Part shown: positions 37,042 to 45,114 of the stretch, in pieces
Layout of the letters: each line of letters opens with the position of its first letter
Position numbering within the stretch: position 1 is the first letter of the stretch
Assembly: GCA_046349395.1 (NCBI GenBank)
Contig: JAXMCK010000004.1
Span: forward strand, 372,001-436,000
Length of the DNA stretch: 64,000 nt
Direction: 5' to 3'
Source: JAXMCK01 sp046349395
GTDB taxonomy: Bacteria; Pseudomonadota; Alphaproteobacteria; Geminicoccales; Geminicoccaceae
Program-made: the position numbers and the translations under genes
Notes under the pieces: model-generated
What the model saw: only the letters and a program-made list of their open reading frames with translations
Database searches by the model: none
What the model was told of the DNA's origin: nothing

Positions 37042-39483
37042 TCAGCCCATCGCCTCGGCCACGAGTTCCGCCACGGCCTCGTCCAGCGCCTCGTCGAGCA
37101 CCTCGCCCGAGACGAACTCCTTGCCGATCCCGGCGATGATCGAAACGGCGAAGGGCGAGATGCGGTCGAGCCGGACGTGCCGGATACGCCCTTGCACCGA
37201 TACCAGAAGATCGGCGAGCCGCCTGACGTCGGTGAGCCCGCGTGCAGCCTCCGCACGGGCCGCCCGCAGCAGCACATGGTCGGGCTCGTACTTACGCAGC
37301 ACGTCGTAGACGAGATCGGCGTTGATGTTCACCTGCCGCCCCGTCTTCTCCTGCCCCGGATGCCGGCGCTCGATCAGGCCTGCGATCACGGCACAGTTCC
37401 TGAAGGTCCGCTTCACGAGGCTGCTCTCGGCCATCCACTCCTCGAGATCGTCGCCCAGCATGTCGACGTCGAACAGATCGTCCATGCTCGTGACGGGCCG
37501 CGCCGACCACACCGCGATGCAGTAGTCGGACGCCACGAAGCCCTGCGGCCGCAGGTTCCGCCGCTCCATCCGCCGCGTCAGCAGCATGCCCAGCGTCTGG
37601 TGCGCGTTTCGCCCGGCGAAGGCGTAGGCGACGAGGAAGTGCCGCCCGGCGCGCGCGAAGGTCTCGACCAGCAGCTCGTCCGGCCGCGTCAGCTCCGAGC
37701 GTGCCGCCTGCGCCTCCACCCATTCCCGCACCGGGTCCGGAAAGCGCGCCCAGGCGGCGGGATCGGCCAGCATACGGCGTACCCGATCGGCCAAATGCGT
37801 CGTCAGCGGCAGCTTGCCTCCGGCATAGGCCGGCACCTTCGGATCGCCCCGCTCTTTCGCCAGACTGACGATCACCTCGTTGTCCCGGATACCCTCGAAC
37901 TTCAGCAGCCTACCCGCGAAGATGAAGGTATCGCCCGGTGCCAGCATGGCGACGAAATACTCCTCGACCTCGCCCAGCCGCTTGCCCCGACCGCTGCCGA
38001 GCCGCACGCGCATCACGGGGGCCTCGACGATCGTCCCGACATTCATCCGGTACTGGCGCGCCAGCCTGCCGTCGGCGAGCCGCCAGCGCCCCTCCGCGTC
38101 CTTCGCCAACCGCCGGTAGCGCTCGTAGGTGCCGAGCGCGTAGCCGCCGGTCGCCACGAAGTCGAGCACGGCCTCGAAGTCGCTCCGCGGCAGGTCGGCA
38201 TAGGGTGCCGCCCGCACCACCTCGGCATAGAGCGCATCCGCGTCGAACGGCCCCGAGCAGGCCACCCCCGTCACATGTTGCGCCAGCACATCGAGCCCGC
38301 CCGGCCAGAGATCGCCGCCGTCGAGGGTATGCTCCTCCAGCGCCTCGCGCGCCGCCATGCACTCCAAAACCTCGAACCTGTTGGCTGGGATCAGGGCCGC
38401 CCGGCTGGGCTCGTCGAGGCGATGGTTCGCACGCCCGATCCGCTGCAGCAGGCGTGCCGCGCCCTTCGGCGCCCCCACCTGGATGACGAGGTTCACGTCG
38501 CCCCAGTCGATCCCGAGGTCGAGCGACGAGGTACACACAACGGCGCGCAGCACGCCCCGCGCCATCGCCGCCTCGACCTTGCGCCGCTGCTCGACGGCGA
38601 GGCTGCCGTGATGCAGTGCTATCGGCAGCCCGTCCTTGTTGATCCGCCACAAGCCCCCGAAGATCAGCTCCGCCTGCGCCCGCGTGTTGACGAAAACGAG
38701 GGTCAGCCGGTTGGCCGCGATCTGCCGGTAGACCTCGTCGACGGCGAACACCGCCATGTGCCCGGCCCAGGGCATCGGTGCTTCTGGCAGCACGATCCGC
38801 ACGTCCGGCTCCGCCCCCGGCGCCCCGCGCACGATCGTCACCCGCTCGACGTCCGGCGACAGGTACCGCCGCAGCAGCTCGGGCTGCGCCACCGTCGCTG
38901 ACAGCCCGACACACCGCGCCTGCGGCGCCAGCCCCCGCAACCGCGCCAGCCCGAGGCTCAGCAGCGCCCCGCGCTTGCTCTCCGCCAGCGCGTGCAACTC
39001 GTCGAGCACCACGCAGCGCAGATTGCCGAAGAAGCTCGCCGCATCCGCATAGGACAGCAGCAGCGCCAGCGACTCCGGCGTGGTCAGCAGGATGTGGGGC
39101 GGGTTCCGCTTCTGCCGCTGGCGCCGGTTCTGCGGCGTGTCGCCCGTGCGCACCTCGAACCGGATGTCGAGCCCAGCCCCTTCGATCGGTGCCGCCAGAT
39201 TGCGCGCGATGTCGTTGGTCAGCGCCTTCAGCGGCGAGACGTAGAGCGTGTGCAATCCCGGCCCCGGTCGCTCGCCCATCTCGGCGAGGCTCGGCAGGAA
39301 CCCGCCCAGCGTCTTGCCTCCGCCCGTCGGTGCGATCAGCAGCGCGTCGCGCCCGGCCCGCGCCACCTCCAGCATTGCCGCCTGATGCGGCCGCACCGAC
39401 CAGCCCTTGGCCGCGAACCACGCCAGTAGCGACGGCGGCAGGTCGGCTGTCGGGGGGCGCTCAAGGGTCTCGATCACCGCCAT
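37042..39483 (-). CDS. Ligase-associated DNA damage response DEXH-box helicase (Lhr type)
   Basis: This 813-residue SF2 helicase has Walker A APTGGGKTLGGFLPS, the DEXH box LDELHALAESKRG, motif III LSATV, and C-terminal motifs SSLDLGIDWGDVNLVIQVG and QRIGRANHR. An Lhr-type winged-helix and C-terminal region (with LGTYERYRRLAKDAEG) follows. The family is the helicase of the ligase-associated repair cluster, so a role in repair of DNA breaks is likely. It is the first gene of the helicase-pdeM-phrB operon. The 110 bp to lysK on the opposite strand should contain both promoters; no SOS box is seen there. Confidence 0.93.
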   Translation of the reverse strand: MAVIETLERPPTADLPPSLLAWFAAKGWSVRPHQAAMLEVARAGRDALLIAPTGGGKTLGGFLPSLAEMGERPGPGLHTLYVSPLKALTNDIARNLAAPIEGAGLDIRFEVRTGDTPQNRRQRQKRNPPHILLTTPESLALLLSYADAASFFGNLRCVVLDELHALAESKRGALLSLGLARLRGLAPQARCVGLSATVAQPELLRRYLSPDVERVTIVRGAPGAEPDVRIVLPEAPMPWAGHMAVFAVDEVYRQIAANRLTLVFVNTRAQAELIFGGLWRINKDGLPIALHHGSLAVEQRRKVEAAMARGVLRAVVCTSSLDLGIDWGDVNLVIQVGAPKGAARLLQRIGRANHRLDEPSRAALIPANRFEVLECMAAREALEEHTLDGGDLWPGGLDVLAQHVTGVACSGPFDADALYAEVVRAAPYADLPRSDFEAVLDFVATGGYALGTYERYRRLAKDAEGRWRLADGRLARQYRMNVGTIVEAPVMRVRLGSGRGKRLGEVEEYFVAMLAPGDTFIFAGRLLKFEGIRDNEVIVSLAKERGDPKVPAYAGGKLPLTTHLADRVRRMLADPAAWARFPDPVREWVEAQAARSELTRPDELLVETFARAGRHFLVAYAFAGRNAHQTLGMLLTRRMERRNLRPQGFVASDYCIAVWSARPVTSMDDLFDVDMLGDDLEEWMAESSLVKRTFRNCAVIAGLIERRHPGQEKTGRQVNINADLVYDVLRKYEPDHVLLRAARAEAARGLTDVRRLADLLVSVQGRIRHVRLDRISPFAVSIIAGIGKEFVSGEVLDEALDEAVAELVAEAMG

Positions 39484-39593
39484 GGACGCGACACATAGGC
39501 CGCCGCCACCAACCCTGCGAGGGCCCCTGCGGTCTGGTCAGCCGGAGCTTTTTCACTATGGTGCCGCGACCGTCAGCACAGGATCGCCAGAGG

Positions 39594-41177
39594 ATGACTG
39601 GAGAGCGCGAGCTTCTCGAGACCAGCAAGGCATGGCCCGTCGTCGAGGCCCGCCGTCTCCTGGAGCGCGTCGCCAAGCGGCCGCCCGAGAAGGGCTTCGT
39701 GCTGTTCGAGACGGGCTACGGCCCCTCCGGCCTGCCGCATATCGGCACCTTCGGCGAAGTGTTCCGCACCACCCTCGTCCGCCGCGCCTTCGAGCGCCTG
39801 TCGGACCTGCCGACCCGCCTCTACGCCTTCTCCGACGACATGGACGGCCTCAGGAAGGTGCCGGACAATGTCCCGAACAAGGAGATGGTGGCGGAGCATC
39901 TGGGCCGCCCGCTGACCGACATCCCGGACCCGTTCGGCACGCATCCGAGCTTCGGCGCCCACATGAACGCCCGCCTCCAGGCGTTCCTCGACAATTTCGG
40001 CTTCGCCTACACCTTCCGCTCGGCGACCGAGGTCTACCGCTCGGGCGAGTTCGACCGGATCCTGCTCCGCGTGCTGGAGCGCCACGACGCCGTCCGGGAC
40101 GTCGTCCTCCCCACGCTCGGCCCCGAACGGCGCGCCACCTACAGCCCGATCCTGCCGATCTCGCCGAAGACCGGCCGCGTCCTGCAGGTGCCGATCGAGG
40201 AGTGCCGCGTCGCGTCCGGCACCGTGGTCTTCCGCGACGAGGACGGCACGCTGACCGAGGTCCCGGTCACCGGCGGCCACTGCAAGATGCAGTGGAAGTG
40301 CGACTGGGCGATGCGCTGGGTGGCGCTTGACGTCGACTACGAGATGTCGGGCAAGGACCTCATCGATTCCGTGACGCTGGGCTCGAAGATCGCCCGCGTG
40401 CTGGGCGGCGAGCCGCCGCTCACCCTCACCTACGAGCTCTTCCTCGACCAGCACGGGCAGAAGATCAGCAAGTCCAAGGGCAACGGCCTCACCATCGACG
40501 AGTGGCTCCGCTACGCCGACCGCGAGAGCCTCCAGCTGTTCCTTTACCGCGAGCCGAAGGCGGCGAAGCGCCTCTTCTTCGACGTCATCCCGCGCCAGGT
40601 CGACGAGTACCAGCAGCATCTGGACGGCTATCCGAAGCAGACGCCGGAGCAGCAGGTCGCCAACCCCGTCTGGCACATCCACGACGGGACGCCGCCGCAG
40701 GACGGCCTGCCCATCTCCTTCGGCATGCTGCTGAACCTGGCCAGCGTGGTGAACGCCGAGGAGCCCGGCATGATCTGGGGCTTCGTCAGCCGCTACGCGC
40801 CCGGCACCACGCCCGAGACGAGCCCGCGCCTCGCCCGCCTCGTCGAGCACGCCGTCGCCTACTACCAGGACTTCGTCCGCCCGACGAAGCGCTACCGCCT
40901 GCCGAGCGAGAAGGAGCGTGCCGCGCTCGTCGACCTGCGCGAGCTTCTGGCCCGCATGGACGAGACCACCGACGGCGAGGCGATCCAGGCCGAGGTCTAC
41001 GAGATCGGCAAGCGCCACGGCTTCGAGCCGCTCCGCGACTGGTTCAGGGCCCTCTACGAGGTGCTCCTGGGCCAGAGCGAGGGACCGCGCTTCGGCTCCT
41101 TCGTCGCGATCTACGGCATCGCCAACAGCGTCGCCCTGATCGACGCCGGCCTGCTCCGCGAGCAGGTGCACGCGTGA
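39594..41177 (+). CDS. lysK: Lysyl-tRNA synthetase, class I
   Basis: This 527-residue synthetase belongs to the Rossmann-fold class I LysRS, found in archaea, spirochaetes and alphaproteobacteria, not the class II LysS of most bacteria. It shows the HIGH-like PSGLPHIGTFGE (about residues 45-56), CKMQWKCDWAMRW and the KMSKS-like KISKSKGNG (about 285). ATG at 39594 follows AGAGG. It heads the lysK-rsmB-purH run: rsmB starts within its last codon (GTGA at 41174). No class II LysRS is in the window. Confidence 0.96.
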   Translation: MTGERELLETSKAWPVVEARRLLERVAKRPPEKGFVLFETGYGPSGLPHIGTFGEVFRTTLVRRAFERLSDLPTRLYAFSDDMDGLRKVPDNVPNKEMVAEHLGRPLTDIPDPFGTHPSFGAHMNARLQAFLDNFGFAYTFRSATEVYRSGEFDRILLRVLERHDAVRDVVLPTLGPERRATYSPILPISPKTGRVLQVPIEECRVASGTVVFRDEDGTLTEVPVTGGHCKMQWKCDWAMRWVALDVDYEMSGKDLIDSVTLGSKIARVLGGEPPLTLTYELFLDQHGQKISKSKGNGLTIDEWLRYADRESLQLFLYREPKAAKRLFFDVIPRQVDEYQQHLDGYPKQTPEQQVANPVWHIHDGTPPQDGLPISFGMLLNLASVVNAEEPGMIWGFVSRYAPGTTPETSPRLARLVEHAVAYYQDFVRPTKRYRLPSEKERAALVDLRELLARMDETTDGEAIQAEVYEIGKRHGFEPLRDWFRALYEVLLGQSEGPRFGSFVAIYGIANSVALIDAGLLREQVHA

Positions 41178-42547
41178 GCCCAGCGAAGCCGCGCGATCCC
41201 CGGCCAGCACGCCGCGAGCATGGGTCCGCCGAGACCCGCACCCGCGAGTCGCGCCCGCGGCCCCGCCTGCCCGATTCGCGCCGCGTCGCGCTCGACGTGC
41301 TGAACGACGTCCTGGCCCCGCCGCACCGCGCCTTCGACGAGGCCTTCGCCGGCCATCCGCATCTGGGCCGCCTCGCCGTCCGCGACCGCGCCTTCGCCCG
41401 CCTGCTGGTGACGACCGTGCTGCGTCGCCTGGGCCAGATCGACCACGCCGTCCTGCCGTTGCTGCGCTACCGGCCGAAGTCGATCGAGGCCACCAACCTG
41501 CTCCGTCTCGGCGCCGCCCAGATCCTCTTCCTGCAGACCCCCGCGCACGCCGCCGTCAGCGAGACCGTGCGCCTCGCCACCGCCGGCCGACGCCGTGAGG
41601 CGCCGATGCTGAACGCGGTGCTCCGCCGCGTCGCCACCGACGGCCGCAAGCTCCTCGAAGGCCAGGACGAGGTCCGCCTCGACACGCCGCGCTGGCTCTA
41701 CGAGAGCTGGGCCGCCGCCTACGGCGAGGCCACCGCCCGCGCCATCGCCGAAGCCCACCAGCACGAGCCGCCGCTCGACCTCTCGGTCAAGGCCGAGCCC
41801 GAGCGCTGGGCGCAGACGCTGGGTGCCGAGCTTCTCCCAACCGGCACACTGCGTCGCCGCTCGGGCGGTCTCGTCGAGGCACTGCCGGGCTACGACGAGG
41901 GTGCGTGGTGGGTGCAGGACGCCGCCGCCGCACTTCCCGCCCTGCTCTTGGGTAAGGTCAAGGGCAGGCGCGTCCTCGACATCGGTGCGGCCCCCGGCGG
42001 CAAGACCTCGCAGCTCTGCGCCATGGGTGCGCTCGTCACCGCCATCGAGCGCTCGCCGAAGCGGGCCGAGTTCCTGGGATCCAATCTCGGCCGCCTCCAG
42101 CAGACGGCCGAGATCGTCGTCGCCGACGCCCGCGAATGGCAGTCCCCCGAGCCGTTCCCCTGCGTCCTTCTCGACGCCCCATGCACCGCCACCGGCACGA
42201 TCCGCCGCCACCCCGACATCCCCTGGGTGAAGTCGCCGGACGACGTCACCCGCCTCGCCGAGGCCCAAGGCCAGCTGCTCGATGCCGCCACACGGCTAAC
42301 AGCACCCGGCGGCACCCTCGTCTACGCCGTCTGCTCGCTTCAACCCGAGGAGGGTCCGCAGCGCATCGAGGCCTTCCTTGCGAGCGGCGCCCCCTTCGAG
42401 CGCAGCCCGATCGCCCGCTCGGAGCTGAAGGGCCTCGAAGCCGAGATCACTGCTGCCGGCGAAGTCCGTACCCTGCCCTGCCACCTCGCCGCCCAGGGCG
42501 GCATTGACGGCTTCTTCATCGCCCGGCTCACAAGGAAGTCGCCGTGA
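41174..42547 (+). CDS. rsmB: RsmB-like 16S rRNA cytosine-C5 methyltransferase
   Basis: This 457-residue enzyme has an N-terminal NusB-like RNA-binding domain (about residues 40-170, with RVALDVLNDVL and LRLGAAQILFLQ) and a C-terminal SAM domain with VLDIGAAPGGKTSQL, the active-site DAPCTATGTIRRHPDI and the second cysteine in YAVCSLQPEEG. It should make m5C in 16S rRNA. A basic Arg/Pro-rich tail of about 35 residues opens the protein. The GTG start overlaps the lysK stop, and its TGA overlaps the purH GTG. Confidence 0.93.
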   Translation: MSPAKPRDPRPARREHGSAETRTRESRPRPRLPDSRRVALDVLNDVLAPPHRAFDEAFAGHPHLGRLAVRDRAFARLLVTTVLRRLGQIDHAVLPLLRYRPKSIEATNLLRLGAAQILFLQTPAHAAVSETVRLATAGRRREAPMLNAVLRRVATDGRKLLEGQDEVRLDTPRWLYESWAAAYGEATARAIAEAHQHEPPLDLSVKAEPERWAQTLGAELLPTGTLRRRSGGLVEALPGYDEGAWWVQDAAAALPALLLGKVKGRRVLDIGAAPGGKTSQLCAMGALVTAIERSPKRAEFLGSNLGRLQQTAEIVVADAREWQSPEPFPCVLLDAPCTATGTIRRHPDIPWVKSPDDVTRLAEAQGQLLDAATRLTAPGGTLVYAVCSLQPEEGPQRIEAFLASGAPFERSPIARSELKGLEAEITAAGEVRTLPCHLAAQGGIDGFFIARLTRKSP

Positions 42548-44073
42548 CGCGCCGCCCCATCCGCCGCGCCCTCCTCTCCGTCCACGACAAGACGGGCCTC
42601 GCCGACCTCGGCAAAGGTCTCGTCGCGCATGGCGTCGAGCTGCTCTCAACCGGCGGCACCGCCGCCGCGCTCCGCGCCGCCGGCCTCCCCGTCACCGAGG
42701 TCGCCGAGGTCACAGGAGCCCCCGAGATTCTGGACGGCCGCGTGAAGACGCTGCACCCCGCGGTCCACGGCGGCATCCTTGCCAAGCGCGACGACCCGGC
42801 CCACATGGCGACCCTCGCCGAGCACAAGCTGCCGCCGATCGACCTCGTCGTCGTCAATCTCTACCCGTTCGAGGCGACGCTCGCCTCGGGTGCGGACTTC
42901 AAGGCCTGCGTCGAGCAGATCGACGTCGGCGGCCCCGCCATGGTGCGCGCCGCCGCCAAGAACCACGACGGCGTCGCCGTCCTTGTCGACGCCGCCGACT
43001 ACCCGGCCGTCCTGGAGCAGCTCGCAGCCGGAGGCACCGACGACGCCTTCCGCCGCCGCATGGCCGCGAAGGCCTTCGCGACGACCGCGTCGTACGACGC
43101 CGCCATCGCCGGCTGGCTCGCCCGCGAGACCGCCGAGCCCTTCCCCGAGCGTATCGTCCTGGCCGGCCGCCGCCGCCAGCTCCTGCGCTACGGCGAGAAC
43201 CCGCACCAGCGGGCGGCCTGGTACGCAACCGGCCAGGGCAGTGCCGCCCTCGCCGGTGCCGTCCAGCTCCAGGGCAAGGAGCTGAGCTACAACAACCTCA
43301 ACGACGCCGACGCCGCCCTGGCGCTGGTCGGCGAGCTGACCGAGCCCGGCTGCGTCATCGTCAAGCACGCCAATCCCTGCGGCGTGGCACTCGGTGCCAA
43401 CGCCGCCGACGCCTATCGCAAGGCACTCGCCACCGATCCCACCAGCGCCTTCGGCGGCATCGTCGCCTTCAACCGCCCGCTCGACGAGGCGACGGCGAAG
43501 GCCGTCACCCAGATCTTCACCGAGGTCGTCATCGCCCCCGGCGCCGACGAGGCCGCCCGCGCCCTCTTCGCCGCCAAGACCAATCTCCGCCTCCTCCTCC
43601 TGGAGCAGGCCCTGGACACTTCTCCCTACGAACTGCGCACGCTGGCCGGCGGCTTCCTCATCCAGGAGCGCGACACGGCACCGCTCGTCCCTGCCGACCT
43701 CACCGTCGTCACCCGCCGCGAGCCGTCGAACACGGAACTGGCGGACCTTCTCTTCGCCTGGACGGTCGTGAAGCACGCGAAGTCGAACGCCATCGTGCTG
43801 GCCTACGACCGCACCACGGTCGGCATCGGCATGGGGCAGACGAGCCGTGTCGACGCCGTCCGCCAAGCCGCCACCCGCGCCGGCCGCCGCCCCTGCGTCG
43901 TCGCCTCGGACGCCTTCTTCCCCTTCCCCGACGGCCTCGAAGCCGCCATCGCCACGGGTGCCACCGCCGCCATCCAACCCGGCGGCAGTGTCAAGGACGA
44001 CGACGTCATCGCCACCGCCGACAAGGCCGGGATCGCCATGGTGTTCACTGGGGTTAGGCACTTCCGGCACTGA
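42544..44073 (+). CDS. purH: Bifunctional AICAR transformylase / IMP cyclohydrolase
   Basis: This 509-residue enzyme performs the last two steps of purine synthesis. The N-terminal IMP cyclohydrolase part shows RALLSVHDKTGL, ELLSTGGTAAALR and VKTLHPAVHGGIL. The AICAR transformylase part shows RYGENPHQRAAWY, GKELSYNNLNDADAA and IVKHANPCGVA (catalytic Lys-His). GTG at 42544 overlaps the rsmB stop. The GC-rich base composition of the block ends just past its stop codon, at the edge of the AT-rich island. Confidence 0.97.
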   Translation: MTRRPIRRALLSVHDKTGLADLGKGLVAHGVELLSTGGTAAALRAAGLPVTEVAEVTGAPEILDGRVKTLHPAVHGGILAKRDDPAHMATLAEHKLPPIDLVVVNLYPFEATLASGADFKACVEQIDVGGPAMVRAAAKNHDGVAVLVDAADYPAVLEQLAAGGTDDAFRRRMAAKAFATTASYDAAIAGWLARETAEPFPERIVLAGRRRQLLRYGENPHQRAAWYATGQGSAALAGAVQLQGKELSYNNLNDADAALALVGELTEPGCVIVKHANPCGVALGANAADAYRKALATDPTSAFGGIVAFNRPLDEATAKAVTQIFTEVVIAPGADEAARALFAAKTNLRLLLLEQALDTSPYELRTLAGGFLIQERDTAPLVPADLTVVTRREPSNTELADLLFAWTVVKHAKSNAIVLAYDRTTVGIGMGQTSRVDAVRQAATRAGRRPCVVASDAFFPFPDGLEAAIATGATAAIQPGGSVKDDDVIATADKAGIAMVFTGVRHFRH

Positions 44074-44087
44074 CTCCTTCCAGGAGT
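44073..44087 (+). terminator. Small hairpin at the purH stop codon
   Basis: ACTCCT at 44073-44078 pairs with AGGAGT at 44082-44087 around a 3-nt loop, directly at the purH stop. There is no T-tract, so termination here is uncertain. Confidence 0.25.
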
Positions 44088-44168
44088 TCGGTGCATCTCA
44101 AGCTCCTAATTTGAACAAACATGTAAAGCGATGGTCCGCGGCCACCAGCAGTTTTCAGGCGTACCCTA

Positions 44169-44197
44169 TTGACATTGTCGTGGCAATTCGGAAGGTT
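44169..44197 (+). promoter_or_regulatory. Possible sigma-70 promoter of the island gene
   Basis: TTGACA at 44169-44174 matches the consensus -35 exactly; the position 17 bases on, AAGGTT at 44192-44197, is a poor -10. It is 54 bp before the GTG of the orphan gene. Weak, offered only because the rest of this stretch shows nothing else. Confidence 0.2.
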
Positions 44198-44250
44198 CTT
44201 CGAAATCGCTCCCTTCGTCCACTCTTGATGACAAACCTGGGAGAACGCTG

Positions 44251-44862
44251 GTGGCACTTCCAGTCCCTACGTTTAAGGATTTCCTAGATACTTTCAATTC
44301 GGCCAAAGATGAGTGCGATCTGTTCGGTTTTGTTCTTTTTGACGAAAGGCAATCGCACAACGCGATTAAAGAATACTGCATCACTCAGTTCGCATGGTTT
44401 GATGGTCTCGCCAGAGCAAATTCGATGCTGCTTTTTATTCCCATTACTTTTAATCAGGCCAATGGTTACCAGAATTGTAGCCTTACCATTGCAAGTCAGT
44501 TTCGGATACCGCCAAACGCTTTGCCGTCATTTCTATTCTTTACACTTGAGGCTGGGGACATATGCGTTAGGCATGCCGCATATCTGCCCTTTAGCGCCAA
44601 GGCATTTGCAGCAACAGACCAACAAGAGGCCGAGACCATCATATCGGACTTGTTTTCGGCAGTAAGCGAAGCCCGCGCGGAAGTAGGCAACAATGAAATG
44701 ATCATAAAATTGAAGCGACGAATTGACCAGCTAAAGGTGGAACAACGATCACGCCCGCTGAAGAAGTGGACGAAAAACTATGTCCTTCGGCTTGCCGATT
44801 TGCCCTTTGATTTCTTGCAGTCGATGGCGAAAGCTTTTGGAGAGCGGATAGCGCAAGCCTAA
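44251..44862 (+). CDS. Orphan protein in an AT-rich island
   Basis: I do not recognise this 203-residue protein. The frame is open from GTG at 44251 with GGGAGA 7-12 bp upstream and ends TAA at 44862. The first 125 residues look globular, mixed strand and helix (LFGFVLFDERQSHNAIKEY, NSMLLFIPITFNQANG). A charged helix, probably coiled (about 145-170, EMIIKLKRRIDQLKVEQRSR), and a C-terminal amphipathic helix follow. It has no signal peptide or membrane segment. Codon use and base composition differ sharply from the neighbours: third positions are often A or T. That suggests recent transfer. No integrase, tRNA or partner gene lies beside it. Confidence 0.7.
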   Translation: MALPVPTFKDFLDTFNSAKDECDLFGFVLFDERQSHNAIKEYCITQFAWFDGLARANSMLLFIPITFNQANGYQNCSLTIASQFRIPPNALPSFLFFTLEAGDICVRHAAYLPFSAKAFAATDQQEAETIISDLFSAVSEARAEVGNNEMIIKLKRRIDQLKVEQRSRPLKKWTKNYVLRLADLPFDFLQSMAKAFGERIAQA

Positions 44863-45114
44863 AGTGCATGTTGTGACCAAATACGCTATATGAAGCCTCT
44901 TCGGTATTCAACAACATCAAATTTACTACTTTGCGCACTGACTTTGCAAGATGTCCGTTGTAGTCTGTACCGACCTGCGTTTACGCACTGCGACAATATT
45001 CCAACTTCAGGATGGACCCAAACCAGCGATTTTCGGCTCCCGAGAAGCCGCATAGCGACGTTAGGAACGACGATATCGACACCCCTGATTGGCCAGCGTG
45101 CACGTCAGCAGCGT
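44863..45114. other. AT-rich non-coding flank of the island
   Basis: Between the orphan gene and phoD there is 252 bp that keeps the AT-rich composition up to about 45050 and then returns to GC-rich sequence. A plus-strand open frame starts at 44890 but runs into the antisense of phoD and looks accidental. A CGGCT/AGCCG hairpin near 45030-45050 has no T-tract on either strand. Confidence 0.5.
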
